A stretch of 64,000 bases of DNA from MFD09286-c1 sp963701015 (lineage in GTDB: Bacteria; Bacteroidota; Bacteroidia; Bacteroidales; DTGW01): positions 3,286,001-3,350,000 of the forward strand of contig OY969556.1 of the NCBI GenBank assembly GCA_963701015.1, written 5' to 3'. The translations under genes and the position numbers were made by a program. The notes under the pieces are model-generated. The model made no database searches. It saw only the letters and a list, made by a program, of their open reading frames with translations, and was not told the DNA's origin. Below, piece by piece: positions 18,448 through 27,083 of this stretch (position 1 is the first letter of the stretch; each line of letters begins with the position of its first letter).

Positions 18448-20502
18448 ATGAGAAAGTGGGTTAGTAAAATATTGTTTATAATTATACTTGGAGGTTTTGC
18501 ATTATATTATGGTTATTATAACATACTGTTTATGCGGCCTCAATCAGTCCATAAATGGAGACAATCGGACTGTGCATCAATTGCTTTAAACTATTATCAG
18601 GGAGGTATGCATTTCTTCCATCCCGAAACTCACAATTTGACTTCGGATAAAGGAACTGATAGCAAATGCTGTACAAGCGAAATTCCTATTTTGTATTATG
18701 TAGTAGCCATTTTATATAAGATATTTGGGGTTCACGAATATATATTCAGAATTTTAAATACCCTTTTATTTTTCTTGGGCTTATTCTATTTATTCCGATT
18801 ATTGGATTATTTATTAAACAATAGATTTTGGTCAATCACATTGAGTTTGTTGTTTTTCACCTCTCCGGTCTTAGTTTTTTATGGAAATAATTTTCTTTCA
18901 AACTCTGCAGCATTTTCATTTTCATTAATTGGTTGGTATTATTTTGCAAAATATTATTTCGAAGAGAAATTAAAATGGTTTTATTTTTCAATGTTTATTT
19001 TTTTATTGGCTGCTTCTTTTAAAATAACAGCGTTATTCAGTTTATTTGCAATTATAGGTATATTTTTTCTTGAATATTTTAACCTAATTCACTTTAATGA
19101 TGATAGAAAAATATTTCAAAAACCATTCTGGAAAATTATTACTTTTATATCTATCCTTTTAATTATAGGATCATGGATTACGTATGCTCATATATATAAT
19201 CAGAAACACGATTGCTATTATTTTTCAACAACTACTTTCCCAATTTGGAAATTAAATGGTTCACAAATTCTAAATGAATTAGGTTCCATAAGAAAAGTTT
19301 GGTTACCAGAATATTTTCATAGTTCCGTTATTATTTTTATTTCACTTTGTTTTATATATATAATACTCTATTTAAAAAAACTTAATAAGATATTCTTGTA
19401 CAGCATCATTATAATCCTTTCAGAATTTATAGTTTTTATTGTCCTTCAGTTTTGGACATTCGAGAACCATGACTACTATGTTATAGATATGTATATTTTA
19501 CCGGTATTAATTATTATAGGAGCATTTTCAATATTAAAAAAATATCATTATAAAATATTTAATTCTATCTTTTTAAAAATTGCTTTTCTAATTTTTATTC
19601 TATTTAATGGATATTATGCACATGAAAAGCTAAATGCAAGATATAAAGGTTGGATGAATGATTATCCTGAATTTAAAGATATATATACTATTATGCCATA
19701 TTTAAGACATCTTGGCATATCAGCAGAAGATACAGTAATTTCTATACCGGACTATAGCAATGCTACTTTATATCTGATGAATCAAAAAGGATGGACAGAA
19801 TATGTTGATGCAAGGTTTAATATTGGCAAACCTATAAGATATAATATTGATAGTGCAGGTATTCAACGATCAATTAACAATGGTGCTAAATATTTAATTT
19901 TAAATGGATATGATAATTTATATACAAAACCATATTTACAAAGTTACTGCAAATCTTTAGTCGGCCATTATAACAATGTTCTCATTTTCAATTTAAGAAA
20001 CAAAACTGTAAATTTTGAATTGAAAAAGAAAACTATTAAACATATATATCTTTGCGATAACGAACATTTAACTAAGGATTTAAAGTATTTCCTGAGTAAT
20101 AAGGACAGTTTATATTTTGACAATGTTTCTGCAAGGTCTTCAGAATTTGCACATTCCGGAAAATATTCTTCAAAAATAAATGCAGACTCTCCTTATGGAA
20201 TGACCTGTAAAATTAATAATCTGAAATATGGAGAAAGCTTTTTAATTAAGGTATGGGAAAAAACTTTAGGTAAATCGAATTGCAGTATAATAGCTTCGTC
20301 CTCTCAAAATAATTTTTACAAAAATGATTATAAAATTATTCAATCCTCCTCTGACAATTGGAAACAAATATCAATGGAAATATTTGTTTCTGAGGAATTA
20401 AATAATCATGAAATTATTATTTATGTTTATAACCCTAATCAGGAACCTACTTATTTTGACGATTTAGAAATTATATATTATCAAAGTGTACTAAATAAAT
20501 GA
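18448..20502 (+). CDS. GT39/ArnT-like membrane glycosyltransferase
   Basis: A 684-residue integral membrane protein. The first two-thirds has about 10-12 hydrophobic helices, beginning with ILFIIILGGFALYYGYY. The loop after helix 1 contains WRQSDCASIALNYYQGG, resembling the first extracytoplasmic loop of GT39/ArnT-like dolichyl- or polyprenyl-phosphate-sugar-dependent transferases, where an acidic residue is catalytic. The C-terminal part (about 545-684) is soluble and beta-rich (FDNVSARSSEFAHSGKYSS to PTYFDDLEIIYY), like a carbohydrate-binding jelly roll. It may transfer a lipid-linked sugar to a surface glycan or protein. The gene stands alone and is more AT-rich than its neighbours. The exact family and acceptor are uncertain. 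Confidence 0.68.
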   Translation: MRKWVSKILFIIILGGFALYYGYYNILFMRPQSVHKWRQSDCASIALNYYQGGMHFFHPETHNLTSDKGTDSKCCTSEIPILYYVVAILYKIFGVHEYIFRILNTLLFFLGLFYLFRLLDYLLNNRFWSITLSLLFFTSPVLVFYGNNFLSNSAAFSFSLIGWYYFAKYYFEEKLKWFYFSMFIFLLAASFKITALFSLFAIIGIFFLEYFNLIHFNDDRKIFQKPFWKIITFISILLIIGSWITYAHIYNQKHDCYYFSTTTFPIWKLNGSQILNELGSIRKVWLPEYFHSSVIIFISLCFIYIILYLKKLNKIFLYSIIIILSEFIVFIVLQFWTFENHDYYVIDMYILPVLIIIGAFSILKKYHYKIFNSIFLKIAFLIFILFNGYYAHEKLNARYKGWMNDYPEFKDIYTIMPYLRHLGISAEDTVISIPDYSNATLYLMNQKGWTEYVDARFNIGKPIRYNIDSAGIQRSINNGAKYLILNGYDNLYTKPYLQSYCKSLVGHYNNVLIFNLRNKTVNFELKKKTIKHIYLCDNEHLTKDLKYFLSNKDSLYFDNVSARSSEFAHSGKYSSKINADSPYGMTCKINNLKYGESFLIKVWEKTLGKSNCSIIASSSQNNFYKNDYKIIQSSSDNWKQISMEIFVSEELNNHEIIIYVYNPNQEPTYFDDLEIIYYQSVLNK

Positions 20503-20620
20503 CATTATTTTTTCATAATATAATACTTAAACATCTTAAATTCCTGATAATTCGTTACTAAAAATAATTCTAAATAGTGTATATTCAGGATGAATTTTTA
20601 TGTCAGTTTAATCTTTTAAT

Positions 20621-20628
20621 TAAATTTG
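20621..20628 (+). promoter_or_regulatory. Candidate -7 element of the ech operon
   Basis: TAAATTTG matches TAnnTTTG and ends 28 bases before the first ech start codon. No TTG stands at the expected -33 distance, so an activator may be needed or the element may be weak. Confidence 0.5.
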
Positions 20629-20656
20629 CACCTTCAAAAAACAAAAACACCTCGCA

Positions 20657-22531
20657 ATGCAAACTTTGATTTTAAGTCTATTCATTGTCCCTTTTATTAT
20701 AAGTGGCGTGCTTTTAGTAGCTCCAAAAATTCTGGGACGGATAATTACAATTGTTAGTGTAATTGGTCTTTCGATAGTCTCAATTTATTTATACCTTAAC
20801 TTTAACAATCCAATTCAATTTGCAGTACCTCACTTAATAAATGAAATTGTTGCAGGCGCTGATATTTTGCTTTTGTTATATTTTGGTTTTGTAGCCATAA
20901 AACGCAAAAGCATTCTTGTTGGAATAATGTCGGTGCTTCAATTGGGAACCTTATTATACATATTAACAAAGTTACCATCCACTGAAAACCCTCAATTTTT
21001 TATTGACAAATTGAGCCTTTTCATGTTTTTGCTTATCAATATTATAAGTGGTGTTATTGCAGCTTTTTCGCTTCAATATATTGATGAAGAAGATTGTTCA
21101 TCATACCGTAAAAAATATTTTATGGCCACTATCTTTTGGTTCATTGGTGTAATGAACATGATAGTTTCGGCCGATAATATGGAATATTTCTTTTTCCTGT
21201 TTGAATTAACTACGCTTGCTTCATACTTACTCATTAGTTTCCGAAAAGATGTTATTTCGGTCAAAAATGCTCTCACTGCTTTATGGATGAACCAAATTGG
21301 CGGATTGGGCATTTTAGTGGCTATTCTTTATGCAGTAGTCTTCAAACATTTTACCGATATTCGATTTACTGAATTTATTAAAAGTGAAAATGTTGCAATT
21401 GTAGGGTTGTTGCCTTTTGCCTTATTAGCAATTGCAGCCCTGATTAAAGGTGCTCAAATGCCATTCAGCAAATGGTTATTAGGCGCAATGGTAGCTCCAA
21501 CTCCTGTTAGTGCATTGCTCCACTCTTCAACAATGGTGAAAATTGCACCATTCCTTATTTTGCGCCTTTCACCAGCAATTAAAGGTACACCTGTGGCAAC
21601 TGTAATAATTTGTCTTACTGCTTTCGTATTCCTCATAGCGGCAATTGGAGCTTTATCGCAAAACAATTTTAAACGAATATTGGCACATTCCACTATATCT
21701 TTATTAGGCTTAATGATTATGATGGCAGCTATAGGAACACCGGTAGCCATTATTGCAGCTTTAATACTAATAATGTTTCATGGTATTTCAAAATGTATGC
21801 TTTTCCTAAATGCAGGTATCCTCGAAAGGGTTTTTCATATGAAAGAATCGTCAGATATGGAAAAATTAGGTGAGGTTGGACCATTTACTGCTTTGGTTGT
21901 GGCTCTTGGTTTTATGTCGCTTCTTCTACCACCATTTGGCGCATTTATTGGCAAATGGTTCAGCATTGAAACACTTGGATCAAGCCTGGCTTATCACAGG
22001 TTGGTATATGCTTTGGTTTTGCTTGCAATTGCTTGTGGTGGCGCAGTATTATCACTGTTGTATTTTAAAGTTTTAGGACTATTGATAACCCGCACTGGAG
22101 CACATGAAAAGATTAAATTCGAAAAAATAAACAAATTATATTCCTGGAATATATATATTTTAATAACATTCATAATTGCTGGTATTATTAGTTTTCCATG
22201 GTTAATAAGTCAATATTTTGCTCCGGTTATGATAAGTTTATCACACTTAAGTATAAATGTTGAATTATTAGGTGTTACTTTATTAATTGGCAATGTTGAA
22301 TTGCCTTTCATTCCAATGGTTGCAGCATTTGTGCTTCTTCCTCTTACATTAATCCTTGCATATTTTATCAAATTTCGCAAAGTTGACAGGGCAAAAGAAT
22401 ATATGTGCGGTGAAAAAGTTGATTATCGCTTTTCATCGTTCTATTTTTCGGTTGACAAAGCCACTCCATATTATATCGCAATTGGTACTTTATTTTTCGT
22501 TGCATTGATAGTTGTAGGCGGAATATTTTAA
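20657..22531 (+). CDS. echA: Energy-converting hydrogenase subunit A (NuoL/antiporter-like)
   Basis: First gene of a six-gene group 4 [NiFe]-hydrogenase operon. The 624-residue protein has about 16 membrane helices and belongs to the NuoL/MrpA-like ion-translocating family. Diagnostic segments are EYFFFLFELTTLASYLLISF with its membrane glutamate, KGAQMPFSKWLLGAMVAPTP, and SALLHSSTMVKIAPF, which carry the conserved lysine and histidine of the proton channel. It should pump protons or sodium when ferredoxin electrons reduce protons to H2. The gene order that follows equals echABCDEF of Methanosarcina barkeri. A 57-base gap separates it from echB. Confidence 0.92.
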   Translation: MQTLILSLFIVPFIISGVLLVAPKILGRIITIVSVIGLSIVSIYLYLNFNNPIQFAVPHLINEIVAGADILLLLYFGFVAIKRKSILVGIMSVLQLGTLLYILTKLPSTENPQFFIDKLSLFMFLLINIISGVIAAFSLQYIDEEDCSSYRKKYFMATIFWFIGVMNMIVSADNMEYFFFLFELTTLASYLLISFRKDVISVKNALTALWMNQIGGLGILVAILYAVVFKHFTDIRFTEFIKSENVAIVGLLPFALLAIAALIKGAQMPFSKWLLGAMVAPTPVSALLHSSTMVKIAPFLILRLSPAIKGTPVATVIICLTAFVFLIAAIGALSQNNFKRILAHSTISLLGLMIMMAAIGTPVAIIAALILIMFHGISKCMLFLNAGILERVFHMKESSDMEKLGEVGPFTALVVALGFMSLLLPPFGAFIGKWFSIETLGSSLAYHRLVYALVLLAIACGGAVLSLLYFKVLGLLITRTGAHEKIKFEKINKLYSWNIYILITFIIAGIISFPWLISQYFAPVMISLSHLSINVELLGVTLLIGNVELPFIPMVAAFVLLPLTLILAYFIKFRKVDRAKEYMCGEKVDYRFSSFYFSVDKATPYYIAIGTLFFVALIVVGGIF

Positions 22532-22588
22532 GTATATTCTGGAAGCACAAAATAATATTGATACAGTTTATTTGAAAACACATAAAAA

Positions 22589-23428
22589 ATGAACACAATT
22601 TTAATTCAAATCCTTCTCGTACTTTTCGCACCAATTATTGGTGGTTTGGTTTATGGTATTGAAAGAAAGGTGAAAGCCCGTATGCAAAACAGAATTGGGC
22701 CTCCAATTCTTCAACCATTCTACGATTTTTTTAAACTTGCTGATAAACGTGCCATGATTGTCCATTCTGCCCATGCTTTTTTTGGCATTATGCACTTTGT
22801 TTCATTATGGTTTGCTTTAGGCGTGTTAATTTTCGGTGGTGATTTAATTTTGGTAATATTTCTTCACCTACTTTCTACTGCCTTATTAATTTTAGGAGGT
22901 TTTAGCACTCGATCAGTTTTCAGTCATTTAGGTGCAAATCGTTCAGCAATAAGCGCTTTGGCTTACGAACCGGTTTTAATTATTATTGCTGTTTCCATAT
23001 TTATGATAACCGGAAGTTTTAATGTTTCTTCAATATTCGATGGCTTTTCACAGCCGCTTTTGTATAAATTACCTCTTGCATTTATAGCTTTATTAATGAT
23101 TTTACCAATCAAATTAAAGAAATCGCCTTTCGATGTTGCCGAAGGTCATCAGGAAATTGTTGGTGGTGCCGAGATAGAATATTCCGGAATATTCTATGAG
23201 TTTTTATATACTGCAAAATGGCTCGACTATGTTTTTTGCTACGCGTTAGTATTCTTGTTTGCAGGAAATAATTACATTCTTGGCGCTGGATTAGTAGTTG
23301 GAACATTCATATACATAAATGCACTTGATAATTCAACAGCACGTGTAAATTACAAACAAATGCTCAGGTTTGCATTGGCAGTAGCGCTTCCAATTGCATT
23401 TATCAACTTAGTGATAACAATTTTATAA
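22589..23428 (+). CDS. echB: Energy-converting hydrogenase subunit B (NuoH-like)
   Basis: Membrane anchor subunit equivalent to NuoH/HycD. The 279-residue protein has about eight helices and the family signatures GIERKVKARMQNRIGPPILQ (written here in part as ERKVKARMQNRIGPP), FYDFFKLADK, LAYEPVLI and the acidic loop SPFDVAEGHQEIVGGAEIEY, whose glutamates line the coupling path in complex I homologues. It connects the hydrophilic hydrogenase module to the antiporter-like EchA. echC starts eight bases after its stop codon, consistent with one transcript. Confidence 0.95.
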   Translation: MNTILIQILLVLFAPIIGGLVYGIERKVKARMQNRIGPPILQPFYDFFKLADKRAMIVHSAHAFFGIMHFVSLWFALGVLIFGGDLILVIFLHLLSTALLILGGFSTRSVFSHLGANRSAISALAYEPVLIIIAVSIFMITGSFNVSSIFDGFSQPLLYKLPLAFIALLMILPIKLKKSPFDVAEGHQEIVGGAEIEYSGIFYEFLYTAKWLDYVFCYALVFLFAGNNYILGAGLVVGTFIYINALDNSTARVNYKQMLRFALAVALPIAFINLVITIL

Positions 23429-23436
23429 CATAAATA

Positions 23437-23958
23437 ATGGGACTCGATAAGTTCAGAAAAAAATCGCCGTGGATACTGCATTACAATGCAGGTAGCTGCA
23501 ATGGCTGCGATATTGAAATTTTGGCTTGTTTGTCGCCAAAGTACGATGTTGAACGTTTTGGAATGATTAACACCGGAAACCCCAAACAATCAGATGTATT
23601 ATTAATAACTGGTCCTGTAACTAAGCGTTCACGCGAAAGACTGGTAGAAATTTATGCTCAAATGCCTGAACCCAAGGTTGTGATTAGTTGTGGCTCATGT
23701 GCAAGTACGGGCGGTGTTTTTCGTGAAATGTATAATATTGAAGGTGGTATTGACCAGGTTATTCCGGTTGATGTATATGTTCCCGGTTGTGCCTGTCGAC
23801 CGGAACAAATTATTGATGGTGTGGTTGTAGCGCTCGGTATTCTTGAAAACAAAACAAAGGAAATTGAAAAATCAATTATACTTTCCAAAGAACCTGTAAA
23901 TGAAGGCTCGCAAATTAATCGCCGGGATATTGCAGGTGTAATTGAAGTGAAAAAATAA
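23437..23958 (+). CDS. echC: Energy-converting hydrogenase small subunit (NuoB-like)
   Basis: Hydrogenase small subunit carrying the proximal [4Fe-4S] cluster. The 173-residue protein shows GSCNGCDIE near residue 24, ISCGSCASTGGVF near 85 and VPGCACRPEQIIDG near 115, which together supply the four cluster cysteines and match NuoB/HycG-type subunits. It passes electrons between the ferredoxin-like EchF and the NiFe centre in EchE. Length is typical for the compact group 4 form, which lacks the extra clusters and twin-arginine signal of uptake hydrogenases. Confidence 0.95.
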   Translation: MGLDKFRKKSPWILHYNAGSCNGCDIEILACLSPKYDVERFGMINTGNPKQSDVLLITGPVTKRSRERLVEIYAQMPEPKVVISCGSCASTGGVFREMYNIEGGIDQVIPVDVYVPGCACRPEQIIDGVVVALGILENKTKEIEKSIILSKEPVNEGSQINRRDIAGVIEVKK

Positions 23959-23969
23959 AACATATATAA

Positions 23970-24311
23970 ATGAAAAAAGTAGAAACATCGCTGGAAACGC
24001 TGAAAAGTGATATTGGCAATTTCTATAAATTTGATAAACATCATTTTATGGTAATGAATGCCGTAAATATGGGTGACAAAATGGAATTGCAATGGTTTTT
24101 TAGCGATTACGCTCATCCTTGTGAAGTTACAGCTTTTTACACTCTAATTGAACCGAGTGTTGAAATACCATCGATAGCAGGAATTGTTACTTCGGCATGG
24201 ACAGCAGAAGCTGAATTGGTTGATTTAATGGGTATAAATATTGAAAATGCGAAAAAAGGTTTTGTGCTCGAAGCCGATTTTGATGGAGCACCATTAAGAA
24301 AAAATAAGTAA
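23970..24311 (+). CDS. echD: Energy-converting hydrogenase subunit D (NuoC-like)
   Basis: A 113-residue homologue of the 30-kDa complex I subunit. It has the compact NuoC fold pattern, with MELQWFFSDY, FYTLIEPSVEIPSIAGIVTSAWTAEAE (shown in part as PSIAGIVTSAWTAEAE) and the end motif FDGAPLRK. It contains no cofactor motifs and acts structurally in the hydrophilic arm. It is shorter than NuoC, as expected for Ech-type enzymes. It lies 11 bases after echC and 3 bases before echE, so it is clearly part of the operon. Confidence 0.9.
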   Translation: MKKVETSLETLKSDIGNFYKFDKHHFMVMNAVNMGDKMELQWFFSDYAHPCEVTAFYTLIEPSVEIPSIAGIVTSAWTAEAELVDLMGINIENAKKGFVLEADFDGAPLRKNK

Positions 24312-24314
24312 ATT

Positions 24315-25403
24315 ATGGCAACACAATATGATATTCCGGTTGGCGCTCAGCATATTTCGCTGCTCGAACCATTACATTTCAAACTCACTACCGAGAATGA
24401 AAAAATTGTTGATGTTGAAGCTAATGTTGGCTATGTTCATCGTGGAATTGAAGATGCCTGTTGTTCGAAATTCAAATTTCGCCAGGTTAGCTTTGTAGTT
24501 GGGCGTATTTGCGGACTTTGTTCTATTTCACATACAACTGCATATTCCCAGGTAGCTGAAAAGCTTATTAATGTTGAAGTACCAATTCGTGCAAAATGGT
24601 TACGAATTTTAGTACTTGAATTGGACCGAATTCACTCGCATTTACTCTGCTTATCGCATGTAGCTGAAAACTCGGGATTCGAAGCACTATTTATGAAAAC
24701 CATGAAAGACAGGGAACTTTCAATGGAGCTATTAGAAGCAGTTTGCGGAAACCGGGTTCAATATGATTATTCAGTTGTTGGTGGGGTTGCCAGGGATTTA
24801 AAACCTGAAGTTGCTTCTGAAATTCGAAGGAAATTAGCAATTCTGAAGCCTAAAGTTGACGATATAATGGAAATCTTCCAGCACAACTGGAGTTTATCCT
24901 TAAAGAATAAAGGTATTGGCACCATTTCAGCCGAAAATATTATGAAACTCAACGCTGTTGGTCCGCTGGCACGTGCTGCCGGAGTCGCGATTGACGTTCG
25001 TAACGAAACGGAAGATTTGCTTCCATGGAAACAGGTTGGTTATGAAATGATTACAGAAACTGCTGGTGATGTCCATGCCCGAAACATGGTTCGTTTACGT
25101 GAATTATACGTTTCTATGAAAATTATCGACAATATTTTAAATGGATTACCTGAAGGTGCAATAGTTGCTGAATCAAAGGCTTTGCCAGAAGGTGAAGCTG
25201 TAATAAGGCTCGAAGCACCTCGCGGTGAATTATTCCATTACGCAAAAGGCAATAAGACCCAAATTCTTGAAAGGTTAAAAATAAAAGCGCCAACATTTTC
25301 GAATATTGCTGCCTTTGTTGAAACTTTTAAAGGAAATGAATATGCAAGTGCCCCTGCAATTATTGCATCGTTCGACCCATGTTTGAGTTGCACAGCCCGT
25401 TAA
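24315..25403 (+). CDS. echE: Energy-converting hydrogenase large subunit (NiFe catalytic)
   Basis: Catalytic subunit with the NiFe active site. Both nickel-binding cysteine pairs are intact: RICGLCSISH (Cys66, Cys69) and DPCLSC (Cys356, Cys359). Their presence separates a true hydrogenase from the related NuoD subunit, in which they are lost. The protein ends three residues after the last cysteine (TAR), so there is no C-terminal extension to be cleaved by an endopeptidase during maturation, as I recall for EchE of Methanosarcina barkeri and CooH. No hyp maturation genes lie in this window, so they must be elsewhere. The 362-residue length is typical of group 4e. Confidence 0.96.
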   Translation: MATQYDIPVGAQHISLLEPLHFKLTTENEKIVDVEANVGYVHRGIEDACCSKFKFRQVSFVVGRICGLCSISHTTAYSQVAEKLINVEVPIRAKWLRILVLELDRIHSHLLCLSHVAENSGFEALFMKTMKDRELSMELLEAVCGNRVQYDYSVVGGVARDLKPEVASEIRRKLAILKPKVDDIMEIFQHNWSLSLKNKGIGTISAENIMKLNAVGPLARAAGVAIDVRNETEDLLPWKQVGYEMITETAGDVHARNMVRLRELYVSMKIIDNILNGLPEGAIVAESKALPEGEAVIRLEAPRGELFHYAKGNKTQILERLKIKAPTFSNIAAFVETFKGNEYASAPAIIASFDPCLSCTAR

Positions 25404-25435
25404 AATAATTAAAAAAGAAATTAAAGCTAAATATT

Positions 25436-25882
25436 ATGAAGGCGTTTTTACAGGCATTGGGAAATTTGTTCAGAACCCCTGCTACAGTTAAATATCCTTT
25501 TGAACCAACATACAAGCCTGATGATTACCGGGGACTTATTGCACATACCCCTGAATTGTGTATTTGGTGCAGAAGATGCGAATTAGCCTGCCCTCCAGGT
25601 GCAATTGTGTTTTCACAGGCCATGGATGGACAACAGACTTATCATTACAACAGGGCTGTTTGTATTTATTGTGGCGAATGTGTTAGGGTTTGCCCAAAAG
25701 ATGGTGCATTAATCCAAACGGCTATTCCCGGTTCACCAGCAACAAAAGCTGAAAATATTAACAATGGCTGGGCAATTACTGTTGATTCGGCTTTAAAAAG
25801 CCGTGTAGCTTATACTACTGAGAAGAAGCGACAGGCTTCTGCAAAAGCTGCGGAAGGTGAATCAAAGAAAAGTGAAGAATAA
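25436..25882 (+). CDS. echF: Energy-converting hydrogenase ferredoxin subunit (NuoI-like)
   Basis: Polyferredoxin subunit that receives electrons from soluble reduced ferredoxin. Two complete [4Fe-4S] motifs are visible, CIWCRRCELACPPGAI (about residues 42-57) and CIYCGECVRVCPKDGAL (about 81-97). The C-terminal tail beyond residue 125 is Lys/Ala/Glu-rich (KKRQASAKAAEGESKKSEE) and probably disordered; I do not expect such a tail in the archaeal protein. It is the last gene of the operon and is followed after about 35 bases by a strong terminator. Confidence 0.94.
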   Translation: MKAFLQALGNLFRTPATVKYPFEPTYKPDDYRGLIAHTPELCIWCRRCELACPPGAIVFSQAMDGQQTYHYNRAVCIYCGECVRVCPKDGALIQTAIPGSPATKAENINNGWAITVDSALKSRVAYTTEKKRQASAKAAEGESKKSEE

Positions 25883-25917
25883 TTTTTGAGAAAATAGATA
25901 AAATCCAATAATTAAAC

Positions 25918-25948
25918 AAAAAGGCCTTGCATTTTGCAGGGCCTTTTT
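25918..25948 (+). terminator. Intrinsic terminator of the ech operon
   Basis: A 14-bp stem (AAAAAGGCCTTGCA with TGCAGGGCCTTTTT, one G-U pair) closes a three-base loop and ends in a T-run. It is the clearest terminator in the window. Confidence 0.9.
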
Positions 25949-26272
25949 ATTTTACGCTTAATAAGTGTAAATTAGAATAATATTAATCATTAGTATTTCT
26001 TTTAAATATTGTTAAGCCAAACATGTACCAAAATGAACAGCAACATTATAAATAAAACTTTCATTCAAAAAACACCCTAACTAAAAAATTTAAACCGAAA
26101 ATTGAATCTTTCAATTAAAAATTGTTTAATAAAAACTTATTCTAAAATATTGGTTGATTTCTTAAAAAAATAAATAATTGCATTAACAAATTAATTTGAG
26201 TTAATGAAGCATCTTTTTTAAATTTTCTTACGTATAATAATTATAAATTACCAAACCTATTTCCTTAAAATT
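25949..26272. other. AT-rich intergenic stretch
   Basis: About 320 bases between the ech terminator and the next gene. I see no open frame of merit, no repeat and no well-formed promoter on either strand; it presumably holds the promoter of the downstream gene, but no TTG/TAnnTTTG pair is convincing. Confidence 0.5.
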
Positions 26273-26827
26273 ATGAAAAACAATACAATAGAATTAGAAA
26301 AGGATAATTTGAGAAAATATGAAATCCTTTTAAATCCGAATTTAAAGAAAGAATTTGAAGAGTTAATATTTAAGCAATTCTGCCATAATAATGAATTTGC
26401 TTATATTAATTCTGACAAGATTTTTCGGACAATTTCAACACTTAACATTTTTGAATTTGATTATCGTTTACAACATTTTAATGTTAAGTTACCCAAGGAA
26501 TTATCTGACGAATTATGGCATTTTAGTCAGCCCGTATGCCAAAGTAAGGCAGGGAATTTTTACCAGTTTAATTTTTTAATAGTTAATTTAAAGCATTTCT
26601 GTACTTTAGAAAATGGATTTTATCAAATAAATAAAAAAAGGATTCCCAAAAATGCAGTAACATGGGTTGAAATTTTGCAAGAAAACGATTCTTACTTTGA
26701 AAATAAATCATATTTAAATATAATTCCTAAAATTCCGGTTATGAAATTTAAAGTTGCATCTGATTTCCCTAAAATATTTAAAGTCGATTACGTCAAAGAA
26801 ACACTTTCTTTATATTCTCCAATTTAG
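26273..26827 (+). CDS. Hypothetical protein
   Basis: I do not recognise this 184-residue protein. It is predicted to be soluble, has no signal peptide or membrane helix, and is rich in Lys, Asn, Phe and Ile. Segments such as LKKEFEELIFKQFCHNNEFAY suggest an N-terminal helical part, and KIPVMKFKVASDFPKIFKVDY a beta-rich C-terminus. The start is ATG 26273. It stands alone between the ech operon terminator and a convergent polysaccharide locus. A strong plus-strand terminator lies 165 bases downstream, but a separate promoter between them may mean that terminator serves another transcript. Coding status rests on the uninterrupted frame and protein-like composition. Confidence 0.55.
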   Translation: MKNNTIELEKDNLRKYEILLNPNLKKEFEELIFKQFCHNNEFAYINSDKIFRTISTLNIFEFDYRLQHFNVKLPKELSDELWHFSQPVCQSKAGNFYQFNFLIVNLKHFCTLENGFYQINKKRIPKNAVTWVEILQENDSYFENKSYLNIIPKIPVMKFKVASDFPKIFKVDYVKETLSLYSPI

Positions 26828-26889
26828 CTTACTAAATTTTGGGGGTTAATGTAATTTAAATCATAATTTTTAAATATTTTAATAAAATA

Positions 26890-26921
26890 TTGTGGTGTAA
26901 TAAATATTTTTATTACATTTG
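26890..26921 (+). promoter_or_regulatory. Promoter of a candidate small RNA
   Basis: TTG at 26890-26892, 21 bases, then TACATTTG at 26914-26921. Both elements match the Bacteroidota promoter consensus at an accepted spacing. No plus-strand gene follows; the next gene is convergent. The predicted start of transcription is near 26926-26930. Confidence 0.6.
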
Positions 26922-26927
26922 TACAGA

Positions 26928-27051
26928 AAATTATTGAGTAGTTAGTTAGTTTTTCAATAAGTTAGTAGTTAGTTAGTGTTAGTTGAAGTTTAGTTTGAGT
27001 AAAGAATAAATTCCATTTGGAATTTAATTCTTAACCTCAAACTATTTTTTT
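26928..27051 (+). ncRNA. Candidate small RNA convergent to the SusCD operon
   Basis: A roughly 124-base transcript is bounded by the promoter at 26890-26921 and the terminator at 26992-27051. Its 5' part can form a 7-bp hairpin (TTATTGA at 26931 with TCAATAA at 26954). The hairpin loop and the following single-stranded region contain repeated GTTAGTTAGT and AAGTTAGTA motifs. No open frame is evident. The AAGTTAGT motif at 26959-26966 is complementary to leader sequences before susC and before the 24-codon ORF at 33215-33289. Genes of this kind, convergent with or next to polysaccharide loci, are known from Bacteroides, but I cannot link this one to a described family. Confidence 0.45.
26992..27051 (+). 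terminator. Strong plus-strand intrinsic terminator
   Basis: Three stacked helices: AGTTTGAG with CTCAAACT, AAGAAT with ATTCTT, and AAATTCCA with TGGAATTT, with small internal loops and a minimal apical loop. They are followed by seven T residues at 27045-27051. There is no A-run on the other side, so it acts only on the plus strand. Confidence 0.8.
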
Positions 27052-27083
27052 GTAAATAACTAACCAATTATTTTTAAAAATAC

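Noticed and set aside
26931..26990. CRISPR-like or tandem repeat array made of GTTAG units
   Set aside because: The units are only 4-10 bases, irregularly spaced, and have no spacers; they fit a repeat-rich RNA body better.
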